Part shown: positions 41,615 to 51,300 of the stretch, piece after piece
Layout: each line of letters starts with the position of its first letter
Position numbering within the stretch: the stretch's first letter is position 1
From: an uncultured Victivallales bacterium
GTDB lineage: Bacteria; Verrucomicrobiota; Lentisphaeria; Oligosphaerales; JAFGRS01
Reading direction: 5' to 3'
Assembly (NCBI GenBank): GCA_903837355.1
Contig: CAILUI010000342.1
Coordinates: 21,184-85,183 of the forward strand
Length of the DNA stretch: 64,000 nt
Program-made: the position numbers and the translations under genes
The notes under the pieces: model-generated
What the model saw: the letters and a program-made list of their open reading frames with translations, nothing else
Told to the model about the DNA's origin: nothing
Database searches by the model: none

Positions 41615-44600
41615 TTAGGGCTCTTCCAGGGGGCCGGGACGCACGATCACCGGGGCCGTCTTGACCAGCGGCCGGATGGCCAGCCAGTCGACCCCCTGGA
41701 AGACCGGATCATCCTCGGCTCGGACCTCTTCGTCGCCCTGGTATGGGCACATCGCATCGACCCAGACGATGAGCCGCTGCAGGCTGATCGGGTCGACCTT
41801 GACATCGTGGTGTTTGCCGCTGGAGGCGCGTTCGATCAACCGGCTGCGGTAGGAGAGGCGGGTCAGCGGTTTCGGCGTCACATAGGCCGCCGGATCGAGG
41901 GTGCTGTAGGCCTCGACCAGGATGGTATCGGCAAAGCCGAACCCTGGCGGCGGGTTCGCCGGGGCGTTGTAGGGCGCGCCCCAACTGGGCCGGCCGATCA
42001 GGGTTTGGTAGGGCTCGGGGAAGATCGGCTCGCTGGGCCGTAAGGTCATGTCGAACGTAGCCCGCGCCTTGCCTTCGCCCTGGTGGCACGTGCCGCAGTA
42101 CTGATCCAGTACCGGCTGGACATAGCGCGGGTAGCTGACGGTGACATCCGGCCACGGCGGAGGCGTGATCGCCGGCGGCGCTGCCAGGGCGGCCTGCATC
42201 GGCGCGGGGTTCACCGGGGCGCGGCTATGACTCTCATGGCAGCCGGTGCAGCCCCGCCGTTCGCCTGGCATCAGGCCGACGAAGCTACGCATCGTCTGCA
42301 AGGCCAGGCCGCGCTCGTCAAGCAGTTGGAAGTGCAGTGCGGTGCCGGGCGGAGCCGTGAAGGCGAGCGAGCCGTCCGCCTCGATCGGCACCGTCCCCAG
42401 CAGGCGCTTGACGCCCTCGGACTGGACGGCGGAAACCACCGGTCCGGTGGACAGGTAGGGCCGCTTGTACCAGTAGGTGTAGGTCTTGGGATCGATGGCC
42501 AGCACGCGCAGGAAGCGGGCCTTGTCGCGCAGTTCCGGCGGTGCGCCCTGGTAGACATTGCCGCTGTAGAAGACGCCGGACTCCGGCTGCAGGCGGTCCT
42601 GGGGGCTGGGCCAGGTCACGCGCTCGGCCAGGACCGGGGGCGTGGGCCGCGGTTTGAGCGGCATGGCGTGCAGGATGTTGTGCGTCCCCTCATAGATCAA
42701 CTCGCGGTTGCCGTCAACATCCATCAGGTAGAGCACGAACTTGCCGGCACGCTCGGCCGAAACCAGGAAGTCGGTCGCACTCAGAGGGTAAGGCGAGTAG
42801 TAGCCGGCATAGTCGCCGCTCGCGTGGTAGCGGGATGACTCGACCGGGTCACTCGGGCCATTGCCGCTCTCGGGCCAGACCTGGTCCACGGTCACCTTGG
42901 TCAGTCCCGCCGGGAAGTTGTAGCCGCCGTCGGGATCGACGATGCCGATACAGCCAGCGAACCAGTTGTGGTGCGCGCTGCCGGTGAACATGACGCGCCG
43001 GCTGCCGGGGATACTGCGGGCATCTTTCATGAGGTCGGGCCAGACGCTCTGGTTACCCCAGAAGGTACTCACCTGGGTGCCGTCGGGGTTGATCGTCCAC
43101 AGGCCCTGCGCCCGCCACAGCGGCTTGTCGGTATACTCCCAGCGGGTGTAGATCACGCGGCCGTCGTTCATCACCGAGGGCAGGTAGTCGGGCTCGTTGT
43201 TGGCGGAGACGAGGTAGAGGTTGCGGCCGTCACGGTCGCAGCGGGCCAGGACGTAGGCGTTGGTCGGCGGCATGCAGCGCACGTAGGAGTGTGCCCGGGT
43301 GGTGCTGAACAGGAGGTGCTGCCCGTCGGGCAGGTAGATGGGATCGAAGTCGTCGTACGGCCCCTCGGTGAGCTGGGTCAGGCCGCTGCCATCGGTCCCG
43401 ATCTCATACAGGTGGAATGACTTCTCGTTGTGGGGTTTGAAGCAGAAGAGGACGCGTGTCCCATCCCAGGACAGGTCGGGCCGCCAGAACGAGCCGTGCA
43501 GCGGCGCTTGCGGCATGAGCTGGGTCAGGCGACCCTCGGGGCCCAGGCCATCCAGGGTCAACAGGCGCGCGCCGGGCACGGCCATGTAGCCGAGGCGGTG
43601 CCGCGTTTCGTGGCGCCATTCGGAGCCCTGCGGGTAGGGCATGTCGACGAACAGCACCTTGGTGAAGTCGACGCTGGGGTTGCGGAAGGCGATGCGGCGT
43701 TTGGCCTGTCGCACCTGGAGATAAAGGTCAGCCGCCGCGGCCTCCGGGGCTGCGGCCTGCTGCTCGAGGGTATCCAGGGCGGTCAGATCGGCGGCGAAAG
43801 GCGCCGCGTCGCCGCCCGTGGCCGTCAGGCGCGCCGCGAGTTCGCGCGCCCAGCCGATTTCGCGCTGGACGCGCTCCACGGTGGGCTTGCCGCCGGCCTG
43901 GTGCAGCCAGTCGCGCGCCAACGCGGCCTGCGCCTCGTCGGGGCTGAGCGACCGGGTCACGGGCGTGTCCGGATGCATGTAGGGCGCGACGGGTTCGTTG
44001 ACCGCGGGGCGGAAGGTAATGCGTGGTGCCGCGGCGAAGGCCAGCGTGATCCACTCCGGGGAGAACTGCGCGGCGTCGCCCTGTGCCGTGAGCTCGGTCA
44101 GGCGCTGGGCGAGGGCGTCGGTCTCCGCCCAGGCGGCGTGCGCTGCCGCCGGCTGCTGTGCCCACTGGGCTTCGGTGAGCGGCTTGTACTCCAGTGCCAT
44201 CTCCACGAGGCGGCCGACGGTCTTGGCGTGGATCTCGTTGCCGGGGGTACGCAGATACTCCGCCAGGCCGATGCCGAAGCCCTGCTGCAGGCGGCTCGTC
44301 TCGTCGCCGTAGGCGGCCCGGAAGCGTGCCACCAGGGCGCCCATCACCTCGGCATCCAGCACGACGGTCTTTTCGATCAGGTTGCGGCGCGTGGCGGCCA
44401 CGCTGTCGGCGAAGCTGGTGCCGGCGACATAGACGGTCCCCACCGAGGCCTCGATGGCTTTGAGGTGCTGGTCAAGGGCATCGCGCCCGGCCTTATAGAG
44501 AGCTGTAATCTGTTCTGCAGTAAGTGATTGTGAGTATATTCGCAAGTCGTCCATGCCGCCCTGGAAGAACTCTCCCTGGCCGGTACTGGAACCCACGAAG

Positions 44601-45871
44601 GCGGGCGCGTCCGACTGCGGCGTCAGCCGGCCGGGTCGGGCCAGGGTACCGACCTCGCGCCCGTCGAGGTAGACGCGCATGGCCTTGCCGTCGAAGGTCC
44701 CGGCGCAGTGGTGCCAACTGCCATCATTGACCTGCTCCGGGGTGATGGCGGCATCGCACTCCTCGTAGCCGTTGACATTCAGCCCCAGGGAGAGAATCCG
44801 GCCATCGCCCTGGAAGGAGAAGAGGATGCGGTTGGGGCACTCTTGACGGAAGATCTCGCGGAAGCCGCCGAGGTCCGTGGGCCGCACCCAGGCGGTCACG
44901 GTCAGGAATTCCAGCCCCTGCAGCGCCAGCCCGTCGACCCGCAGGCGGGGCTCGCCGCGCAGGACGACGGCCTTGCCATGGACCCCGCGGACTCGGGGCA
45001 GGGGCCGCTCGGCCTGGATGTCCATCCCGCCTGCGGCAGCGCTGTTGCGGGCGCTGGGAACGGGGCCGCGTTCGTTGAAGGTCCAGTGGGCCAGCGGCGC
45101 CAGGTCAAGAGTCGGCTCGCCACCGGCGTCGAGTTCGGCGAGGGTGGCCAGTGAGGTGAGGCCCTCGGAGTGGGCCTGTGCGATCTCCTCGGCGCTGAGG
45201 GCCGTGGCGTAGATCCGGACCTCGTCGATGAGCCCCTGGAAGCACTCGCCGCCATTGGACGAGCCGATGCAGCCGGCCGCCGAGCCACCCGCCAGGATGC
45301 TGCCCGGGTGTTCGGCCTTGCCGATCTCGCGACCATCGAGGTAGACGCGCATGACCTTGCCGTCGAAGGTGCCCACGCAGTAGTGCCAGCGCCCGTCGAG
45401 CACCTGCGCCGGGTCGATGGTCGCGTCGCACTCGACGTAGCCGCCGATGTTCAGTCCGAGGGAGAGGATGGTCCCGGTCTCCTGGAAGGCGAGGAGCACG
45501 CGCTGTTCGCCGTCCTCCTTGCGAAAGATCTCGGTGTACCTCTCAAAGGCCGTCGGCTGCACCCAGGCGCTCACCGTGATCTGCGCCAACTCGCCGAAGG
45601 CAGGCTTGCCCGAGGGTGCATGCAATTGGTGCTGGCCCGTGAAGCTCATGGCCATGCCGAAGACGCCCGGTACGCGCTCCAGCCCCGCCGACGGGGCTTC
45701 GGCGGCAGCGTCGCTGCCATTGCCGGTGGCGTCCTGGCACAGCGGACCCGCGTCCTCGTCAAGGCTCCACTGCGCCAGCAGCGGCGGCGCCGCTGACACC
45801 GGCGCCGCCGTGGCCCACAGGGTGAACAGGAGAGGCCCCAGGGCAAGGATGGCCAAAGACTGAACTCTCAT
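41615..45871 (-). CDS. Secreted LamG-HzsA-like dihaem protein
   Basis: 1418 residues. Signal peptide (MRVQSLAILALGPLLFTLWA). Two LamG/concanavalin domains at about 32-236 and 260-462 are near duplicates (WVQPTAFERYTEIFRKE against WVRPTDLGGFREIFRQE; GTFDGKxMRVYLDGRE in both). A helical region comes next, then a TolB-like propeller with DGSGLTQLTEGPYDDFDPIYLPDG and NDGRVIYTRWEYTDK, as in hydrazine-synthase-alpha-like proteins. Near the C-terminus are two CXXCH haem sites, CTGCHES and CGTCHQG. Homology to the HzsA middle domain does not imply hydrazine chemistry, because no other Hzs subunit is present. Possible extracytoplasmic redox or polysaccharide-associated role. Start at 45871 has AAGG upstream. 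Confidence 0.82.
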   Translation of the reverse strand: MRVQSLAILALGPLLFTLWATAAPVSAAPPLLAQWSLDEDAGPLCQDATGNGSDAAAEAPSAGLERVPGVFGMAMSFTGQHQLHAPSGKPAFGELAQITVSAWVQPTAFERYTEIFRKEDGEQRVLLAFQETGTILSLGLNIGGYVECDATIDPAQVLDGRWHYCVGTFDGKVMRVYLDGREIGKAEHPGSILAGGSAAGCIGSSNGGECFQGLIDEVRIYATALSAEEIAQAHSEGLTSLATLAELDAGGEPTLDLAPLAHWTFNERGPVPSARNSAAAGGMDIQAERPLPRVRGVHGKAVVLRGEPRLRVDGLALQGLEFLTVTAWVRPTDLGGFREIFRQECPNRILFSFQGDGRILSLGLNVNGYEECDAAITPEQVNDGSWHHCAGTFDGKAMRVYLDGREVGTLARPGRLTPQSDAPAFVGSSTGQGEFFQGGMDDLRIYSQSLTAEQITALYKAGRDALDQHLKAIEASVGTVYVAGTSFADSVAATRRNLIEKTVVLDAEVMGALVARFRAAYGDETSRLQQGFGIGLAEYLRTPGNEIHAKTVGRLVEMALEYKPLTEAQWAQQPAAAHAAWAETDALAQRLTELTAQGDAAQFSPEWITLAFAAAPRITFRPAVNEPVAPYMHPDTPVTRSLSPDEAQAALARDWLHQAGGKPTVERVQREIGWARELAARLTATGGDAAPFAADLTALDTLEQQAAAPEAAAADLYLQVRQAKRRIAFRNPSVDFTKVLFVDMPYPQGSEWRHETRHRLGYMAVPGARLLTLDGLGPEGRLTQLMPQAPLHGSFWRPDLSWDGTRVLFCFKPHNEKSFHLYEIGTDGSGLTQLTEGPYDDFDPIYLPDGQHLLFSTTRAHSYVRCMPPTNAYVLARCDRDGRNLYLVSANNEPDYLPSVMNDGRVIYTRWEYTDKPLWRAQGLWTINPDGTQVSTFWGNQSVWPDLMKDARSIPGSRRVMFTGSAHHNWFAGCIGIVDPDGGYNFPAGLTKVTVDQVWPESGNGPSDPVESSRYHASGDYAGYYSPYPLSATDFLVSAERAGKFVLYLMDVDGNRELIYEGTHNILHAMPLKPRPTPPVLAERVTWPSPQDRLQPESGVFYSGNVYQGAPPELRDKARFLRVLAIDPKTYTYWYKRPYLSTGPVVSAVQSEGVKRLLGTVPIEADGSLAFTAPPGTALHFQLLDERGLALQTMRSFVGLMPGERRGCTGCHESHSRAPVNPAPMQAALAAPPAITPPPWPDVTVSYPRYVQPVLDQYCGTCHQGEGKARATFDMTLRPSEPIFPEPYQTLIGRPSWGAPYNAPANPPPGFGFADTILVEAYSTLDPAAYVTPKPLTRLSYRSRLIERASSGKHHDVKVDPISLQRLIVWVDAMCPYQGDEEVRAEDDPVFQGVDWLAIRPLVKTAPVIVRPGPLEEP

Positions 45872-46071
45872 GCGTTCTACCTTCCTACGCTCGTCTGTCG
45901 TCGAGCCTTCAGTCGGGTCCGGCTCCTGTGCAGCAAGAGCTCGCGGGGTGCAGAGCACCCGTGGACGCTCGCGCTCCAGCGGCGGCCGGTGTTTCGCCCT
46001 GACCTGACCTGATCGGGCGGACACTGTGCCCCGCGGGGGCTGAAGGCTCTACTCCGTGCTAACCCAACACT
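45872..46071. other. 200-bp spacer, no gene
   Basis: Between the glycyl radical enzyme gene and the LamG/HzsA-like gene. A short hairpin gggtgc-agag-cacccg lies at 45948-45963 (approximate). A tgacctgacctgat direct repeat and gc-rich ccccgcggggg (46029-46039) follow. A promoter for the downstream gene is likely here, but no convincing hexamers were found. Confidence 0.35.
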
Positions 46072-48261
46072 TCAGACCTGGTATTCGGTACGGGCGATCA
46101 CACTGTCCTGGAGGGCGCGACTGAGGTGGGTGAAGTACTCGCTGTAGCCGCCGATGCGGACCAGCAGATCGCGGTGTGCCTCCGGGTCGGCCTGCGCGGC
46201 GAGCATCTCGGCGCGACTGAGCACCGAGAGCTGGATCTGCATGCCGCCCCGGCTGAAGAAGGTGCGGATGAGCGCTGCTACCGCCCGCTGCCCGTCGACC
46301 TGCTGCAGGGTTTCCTTCTGGAAACGCAGATTCAGCACCGGGGTGCCGGCCGCCAGGTGCATGGGTAAGGCGGTCACGGAGTTCAGCAGGGCCGTCGGGC
46401 CGTGCGTGTCGCGGCCGGCCACTGCCCCCACCGAGTCGTTGAGCGGCATCCCAGCCAGGCGGCCGTCCGGGGTCGCGCCGATCGCCTCTCCGGCCTGGGC
46501 GTAGGTGGCGAAGACGATGCACGAGGGCAGGAAGCGCCCGCCGCGCACCATGCGGTGTGACAGCAGCTCCCGGCAGGCGAAGTCCATGAGGTCCGCACCC
46601 ACGCCGTCCACGGCCGGGTCATCGTTGCCGAACTTCGGCGCGGCCTTGAGCGGCCCGAGTACCTGCTCGTAGCCCGCGAAGTTCGCGTCCAGGGCCGGCA
46701 CCAACGCCTCCCGGGCGACCTCGCCGCGCGCAAAGACGCTGTGCTTGATCGCGGCCACCCCGTCGATCAGGTTGGCGATGCCCTGGTAGGTCACCACCGA
46801 CCAGTTGTAGCGGGCCCCGCCCGCCTCGAACGAACGGTGGTTGCGGACGCAGTCCCGTGTGAAGAAGGTGCGGTAGAGTTTCGGGTCGCCCGCCGTGAAG
46901 CGCCGGCGCAGCGCCGCGTTGGCGGACTCCACGAAGCACCGTGCCTGCTCACGGATCTGCGTTTTCACCGCCTGCAGGAAGGCGTCGAAGGTGACGAAGT
47001 CCGCAAAGCGTCCCGTCGCCGGTCCGGCCTGGCTGCCGGTGCTGGGGTCGACGCCGTTGTGCAGGGCCAGTTCAAGGGCCTTGGCGAGGTTGAGTGTGCC
47101 CTCGAGGCTGCCGCAGTTGGAGAGGCCGGCGATCATGGTCTCGGTGCAGCCGCCGAAGCCGATCTCGGTGGCATCGGCCGGGGTCAGTCCGAGGTCCAGC
47201 CCGAGCAGGGTCTCGATGTAGAGATCGTCGTTGTAGAGCGCCGGTCGGCCGCTGCCTGCCGAGAGCACGTTGAGCGCCTCGAGGAGCAGGTTGTCGGGGG
47301 TGTCGCGAGTGATGCGGAAGGCGACGTTGGGGCGGCGCTGGCGGTTCCGTCCGCAGGCCAGCACGAACTCGCGGGTCAGGGCGTTACAGCCGTCGCGGCC
47401 GTCGGCCTGGCGCCCGCCGATCTGCAGGTTCCAGCCGTTGAAGCGCTCGAAGGTCTGCCAGAGTTCATCGATCAGGCGGCGCGCAAAGCGCAGGTCGAGG
47501 GTTCCGGCCTCCATGTCCTGCTCAAACAGCGGCCCCAGCGCCTGGTCGACGCGCCCGATGCTGTCGCAGCCGTCGAGCATCCAGGTCAGGTTCACCGCGA
47601 GAAAGCCCTGCAGGAAGGTCTCTGCCGGCTTCAGGAAGCCGTTCTCGAGGGCGGCGGTGATGGCGGCCAGGTCGTCGCGCCGGGGCCCGCTGGCCTGGTC
47701 CCGGGCGGCGCGCAGGGCCGCGACGGCGCGCTGGTAGTACGAGCGCACCCCGGTGCTGTAGTCTTTCAGCGCCAGCAGCAACGGCAGGGCCTCGGCGTCG
47801 CCGCCCTGCGCCTGGACCGCCGCCAACTCGCGGTCCAACTCGGCCTCCATGGCGTCGAACCCTTCGCTGACAACGCGCCGGATGTCGGGGTTGCTGTGGG
47901 TATAGCCGCCGAAGTGCGGCAGCCGCGCCCCCAGGTCCGCCAGCAGCGCCTCGATGAAGGCGGCATGCTGTGGGAAGCGCTGTTTCTTCTCTGCCGCGAT
48001 GGCCGGACGGAGGTCCAGGCCGCTGTGGTGGTTGAAGTTGCAGATGAAGGCCGCGCCCGTCCATTCGCCATGGTGGATGTTACGGGCTTCGAGGAAGGGC
48101 TCACAGGGGATCAGCAGCCGGTCCGCGGGCACGCGTACCGGCATGTTCTCGTAGAGCCGCCGAAAGGCCAGACCGTAGGCGCGCGGATACGGCAGGTCGA
48201 GCCCCTCGTAGAAACCGAGCGCAGCCCACTCGCCAAGCTCGCGTAAGATGGTTGAGTCCAT
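46072..48261 (-). CDS. Glycyl radical enzyme (pyruvate formate-lyase family, subtype unknown)
   Basis: 729 residues. The thiyl Cys site is C372 in GFGGCTETM; C372-x-E374 keeps the Cys-x-Glu arrangement seen in dehydratase and C-N-lyase type members rather than the Cys-Cys of PFL proper. The glycyl radical loop at the C-terminus is VRIGGYSEYFTHLS, with G705 the radical site before Y706. No radical-SAM activase gene is visible in the window, so it must be activated from elsewhere. It follows the HzsA-like gene by 55 bp on the same strand. The substrate is not determinable; the active-site context GGCTET differs from the familiar GCVEP of choline, glycerol and diol enzymes. ATG at 48261 with GAGG upstream. 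Confidence 0.88.
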   Translation of the reverse strand: MDSTILRELGEWAALGFYEGLDLPYPRAYGLAFRRLYENMPVRVPADRLLIPCEPFLEARNIHHGEWTGAAFICNFNHHSGLDLRPAIAAEKKQRFPQHAAFIEALLADLGARLPHFGGYTHSNPDIRRVVSEGFDAMEAELDRELAAVQAQGGDAEALPLLLALKDYSTGVRSYYQRAVAALRAARDQASGPRRDDLAAITAALENGFLKPAETFLQGFLAVNLTWMLDGCDSIGRVDQALGPLFEQDMEAGTLDLRFARRLIDELWQTFERFNGWNLQIGGRQADGRDGCNALTREFVLACGRNRQRRPNVAFRITRDTPDNLLLEALNVLSAGSGRPALYNDDLYIETLLGLDLGLTPADATEIGFGGCTETMIAGLSNCGSLEGTLNLAKALELALHNGVDPSTGSQAGPATGRFADFVTFDAFLQAVKTQIREQARCFVESANAALRRRFTAGDPKLYRTFFTRDCVRNHRSFEAGGARYNWSVVTYQGIANLIDGVAAIKHSVFARGEVAREALVPALDANFAGYEQVLGPLKAAPKFGNDDPAVDGVGADLMDFACRELLSHRMVRGGRFLPSCIVFATYAQAGEAIGATPDGRLAGMPLNDSVGAVAGRDTHGPTALLNSVTALPMHLAAGTPVLNLRFQKETLQQVDGQRAVAALIRTFFSRGGMQIQLSVLSRAEMLAAQADPEAHRDLLVRIGGYSEYFTHLSRALQDSVIARTEYQV

Positions 48262-48275
48262 GGTACCTCTATCCC

Positions 48276-48316
48276 GCCGATCCGTCCGATCTGACGGATC
48301 TGACGGATCTGACGGA
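48276..48316. repeat. Tandem tgacggatc repeat in HzsA-like/glycyl-radical spacer
   Basis: Four or more 9-bp units (atctgacgg) fill the 55-bp gap between the two genes. They sit just upstream of the glycyl radical enzyme start, in its leader. Confidence 0.7.
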
Positions 48317-51300
48317 TCACTGGATTTCTGGCATCGGCGGGGCTTTGCCCGCCAGCTCCTGGGCCTGGACCGCCGGGAAATAGCTCCCGTAGAAGATCGC
48401 GTTGCAGTCGATCCAGGTGGCGATACGGCGCAGTTCTGCGTCCGTGAGTACGACCTTCTCATGCCCATCGCGGAGGATCTTCAGTAAGCGGCTGCCGCGC
48501 GCGCCGTAGATGCCGCCGGGGGGCGTGACCTCGATGCGGTTGCGGGCGCCGAAGCGTGGTACCAGTGCCTTGGCGGCGTTTTCCGGGTTCGTGGCGCCAC
48601 CCCAGAACGCCTGGAGGCTACCGCAGAGGCTCCAGTAGGACTCCGCGAAGCCGTCGCGGGCCGTGGCGGTGAGATTGATGCCGCCCTTGGGCGCCTCCGC
48701 GCCATGGCAGGAGAGGCAGTGCTTGTCCCAGACGGGTTGCACGACGTCCATGTAGCTGAAGGGCCGTCCGTCGAAGGGGCCGACCCGCAGGGCCGCCGGG
48801 GGGTGTGCCTGGGCCAGGGGCCGGGTCGCCGGCGCCACCGACATGCGGTTCTCATGACAACCGCTGCAGGAGGTCTTCTCCCCGGCCTGGAGTGCGGTGG
48901 TCGAGCGCATGGTCTGGTAGGCATCGCCGCGCTCGTCGAGCGCCTGGAAGAAGATGGCTTTGCCGCTGGGAACCAGGAAGCGTGCCGAGCCGTCCGCTTC
49001 GACGGGCACGGTACCCAGTACGGCGCGCGTGTTCTCTTCGCCGGCCAGGCCGATGGGCGGCAGGTTGGAGATGGGCGTCGTCTTGGGCAGGATCTGGATC
49101 ACGCGCAGGGCGCGGATGGTGCCGCGGGGGACGTCGCCCAGGCCGCGGTAGATGTCGGTAACCACCAACTCCGCCGTGGGGGGCGCCTCCGGCACGAGGG
49201 TACTGGCCAGCACGGGCGGCGCCGGCCGTGGCCGCAAGGGCGTGGGGTTGGTGCTGCTGATCAGAGGGTCGCGGTAGAGCAACTCCCGGTTGCCGGCGGC
49301 GTCCAGCAGGTAGATGCCGAAGACGTTGTCCGGCTGCGCTGCCGGCTCGAAGCGCAGGGGCTCCGGGCTATAGGCCACCAGGAAGCGGCGCTCGGACAAC
49401 GGCCAGGGGCTGTTGTAGTAGTCCTCGATGCTGCCCTCCGATTCGGGGAAGCGCTGCGGCGTCAGGCGCGTCAGGGCTGCGTGGGCGCTGTTGCTATCGA
49501 CCGCCGGGTCGAACAGGCAGAGGGGCCCGCCGGTTACCGAGTGGTGCGCCGAGGCCACGAAGATCAACTTGCCGCTGTCGGGGATGGCCTTGGCCTGGAA
49601 GGTGCAGTGCGGGTTGGGTGTGGCGTTGCCCCAGATCGCCATCTGGTTGGTGCCATCGGGACGCATGGACCAGAGATTCTGGTGCGTCACCGCGTCGCGG
49701 TCGATGTAGTCCCAGCGCGCAAAGATCAGGGTGCCGGCGTTGGACACCTCCGGGAACCACTCGTTGACGTCATTCCACGAGAGCTGCCGCAGGGCGCTGC
49801 CGTCGACGGCCATCCGGTAGATCGTGTAGGAGTCCCAGCGCTTGCTGAACTGCCCGCCGAAGCAACGGCTGTAGGCCTGGCGGCGGGTGGAGCAGAAGGC
49901 GACGCCGCCGTCCGGCAACCAGGTCGGCATGACGTCGTCGTAGGTCCCCGTCGTGAGCTGGCGCAGGCCGGTGCCGTCGCTGCCCATGGTGTAGACGTGG
50001 AAGTAGGCCTCGTCCGGGCCTTCCTCGTTCACCGCCAGGCTGGCGGGGTCGATCGGGGTCTCGGCGACGGCGACGTGCGAGAAGACGACCTGCGTGGCGT
50101 CGTAGGAGAGCCGTGGTTCCAGGTAACTGCCCGGTGGCAGCTTGCCGGTGGTCAGGTCGCGGGTGCGCAGCGAGACGCCGGGGTCTTCCAGAGCGAACAG
50201 CCCACCGCCGGGCTGCTGCCGCCAGCCGTAGTACTGCATCACCTGGTGACTGTAGTTCGGTGGCCGGCGCTTGCAGATGAGCAACGGTTGTGTGCCGACC
50301 TCGGGTGCCGCCAGGGCCAGGTCACGTTTGAGGGTGCGTACCTGCAGATAGACTGAACGCCACTGCTCGAGCGGGAGCTCGGTCTGCGCCGCGCGCGCCG
50401 CGACTGCCTCGAGGCGCGCCGGGTAGCCGGCGCTGCGCTCTGCTGAGAGCTCACCCAGCAGGGCCCTGGCGCGCGCCAGGTGTGCGGCCACTGCCGCGGC
50501 ATAGGACTCCGGGGTCTCCTGGATGCCGTCGTCGCGGTACCAGTCCGCGATCGCCATCAGCAGCAGGGTCGGCTCGGGCGGCCGCTGCATGTCCTGGGTG
50601 GCCGTGGCAGCGGCGGCGGCGATGGCCTGCCGCAGTTCGGGTAGTCCGTCCGCGTCGGAGTCCGCCAGCGCTGCCGCCGCCAGGCGGGTCTGGCCGGCGC
50701 TCCAGCGGCCGTCGTAGGGCATGACCAGCACGCGGGGCAGGGGCAGGGTGGCGCCGGGCTCAAGCTGCGCCGCGGCGCCGCTGAGGGTGACCTGGCAGGT
50801 CAACGCCTCCGGCCGGCTGGCCACCAGCCGCCAGCCCGGTGTGGGTTCCATCGCCAGGGCCAGCCCGGAGGCGTCGGCGCCGTCCGCCAGGAGCAGGAAG
50901 GGGAGGCCGTCGCGCTCGTCGATCACGACGGTGCCTTCGGGCTGGACCGCCGTCAGGCGCGGGGCGAGGTCGCGGCCCAGAGCCACCAGCCGCGGCGGCC
51001 GGATGGCAGGCAGTTCGCCGGTCACCATCTCGTAGAACCAGCCGTCCTTGCCCGGGGTCTCGCCGAAGGCTACCGAGGCGAGGAATACCGTGCCGTCGGC
51101 GTAGGTGACGCTGGGGTCCCAGTGGGTCGTGTCGCAGGCGATGCCGCCGCGCTTGTGGACCACGAAGCGAAGGTGGTCGCCCTGGCGGACCTCGAGGTCG
51201 AGCGCGGGCTCGACCCCGGTCTCGTCCTTGCCCTCGATCTCGGCCTGCCAGACCTGCTGCTCGCCGTGCAGAATCAGGGCGCGGATCCCGTCGCCCTCGA

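Noticed and set aside
41615..45871. Hydrazine synthase and anammox metabolism
   Set aside because: Only the HzsA-like middle domain is shared. No beta/gamma subunit or hydrazine dehydrogenase is present, and LamG fusions of this type are widespread in PVC bacteria.
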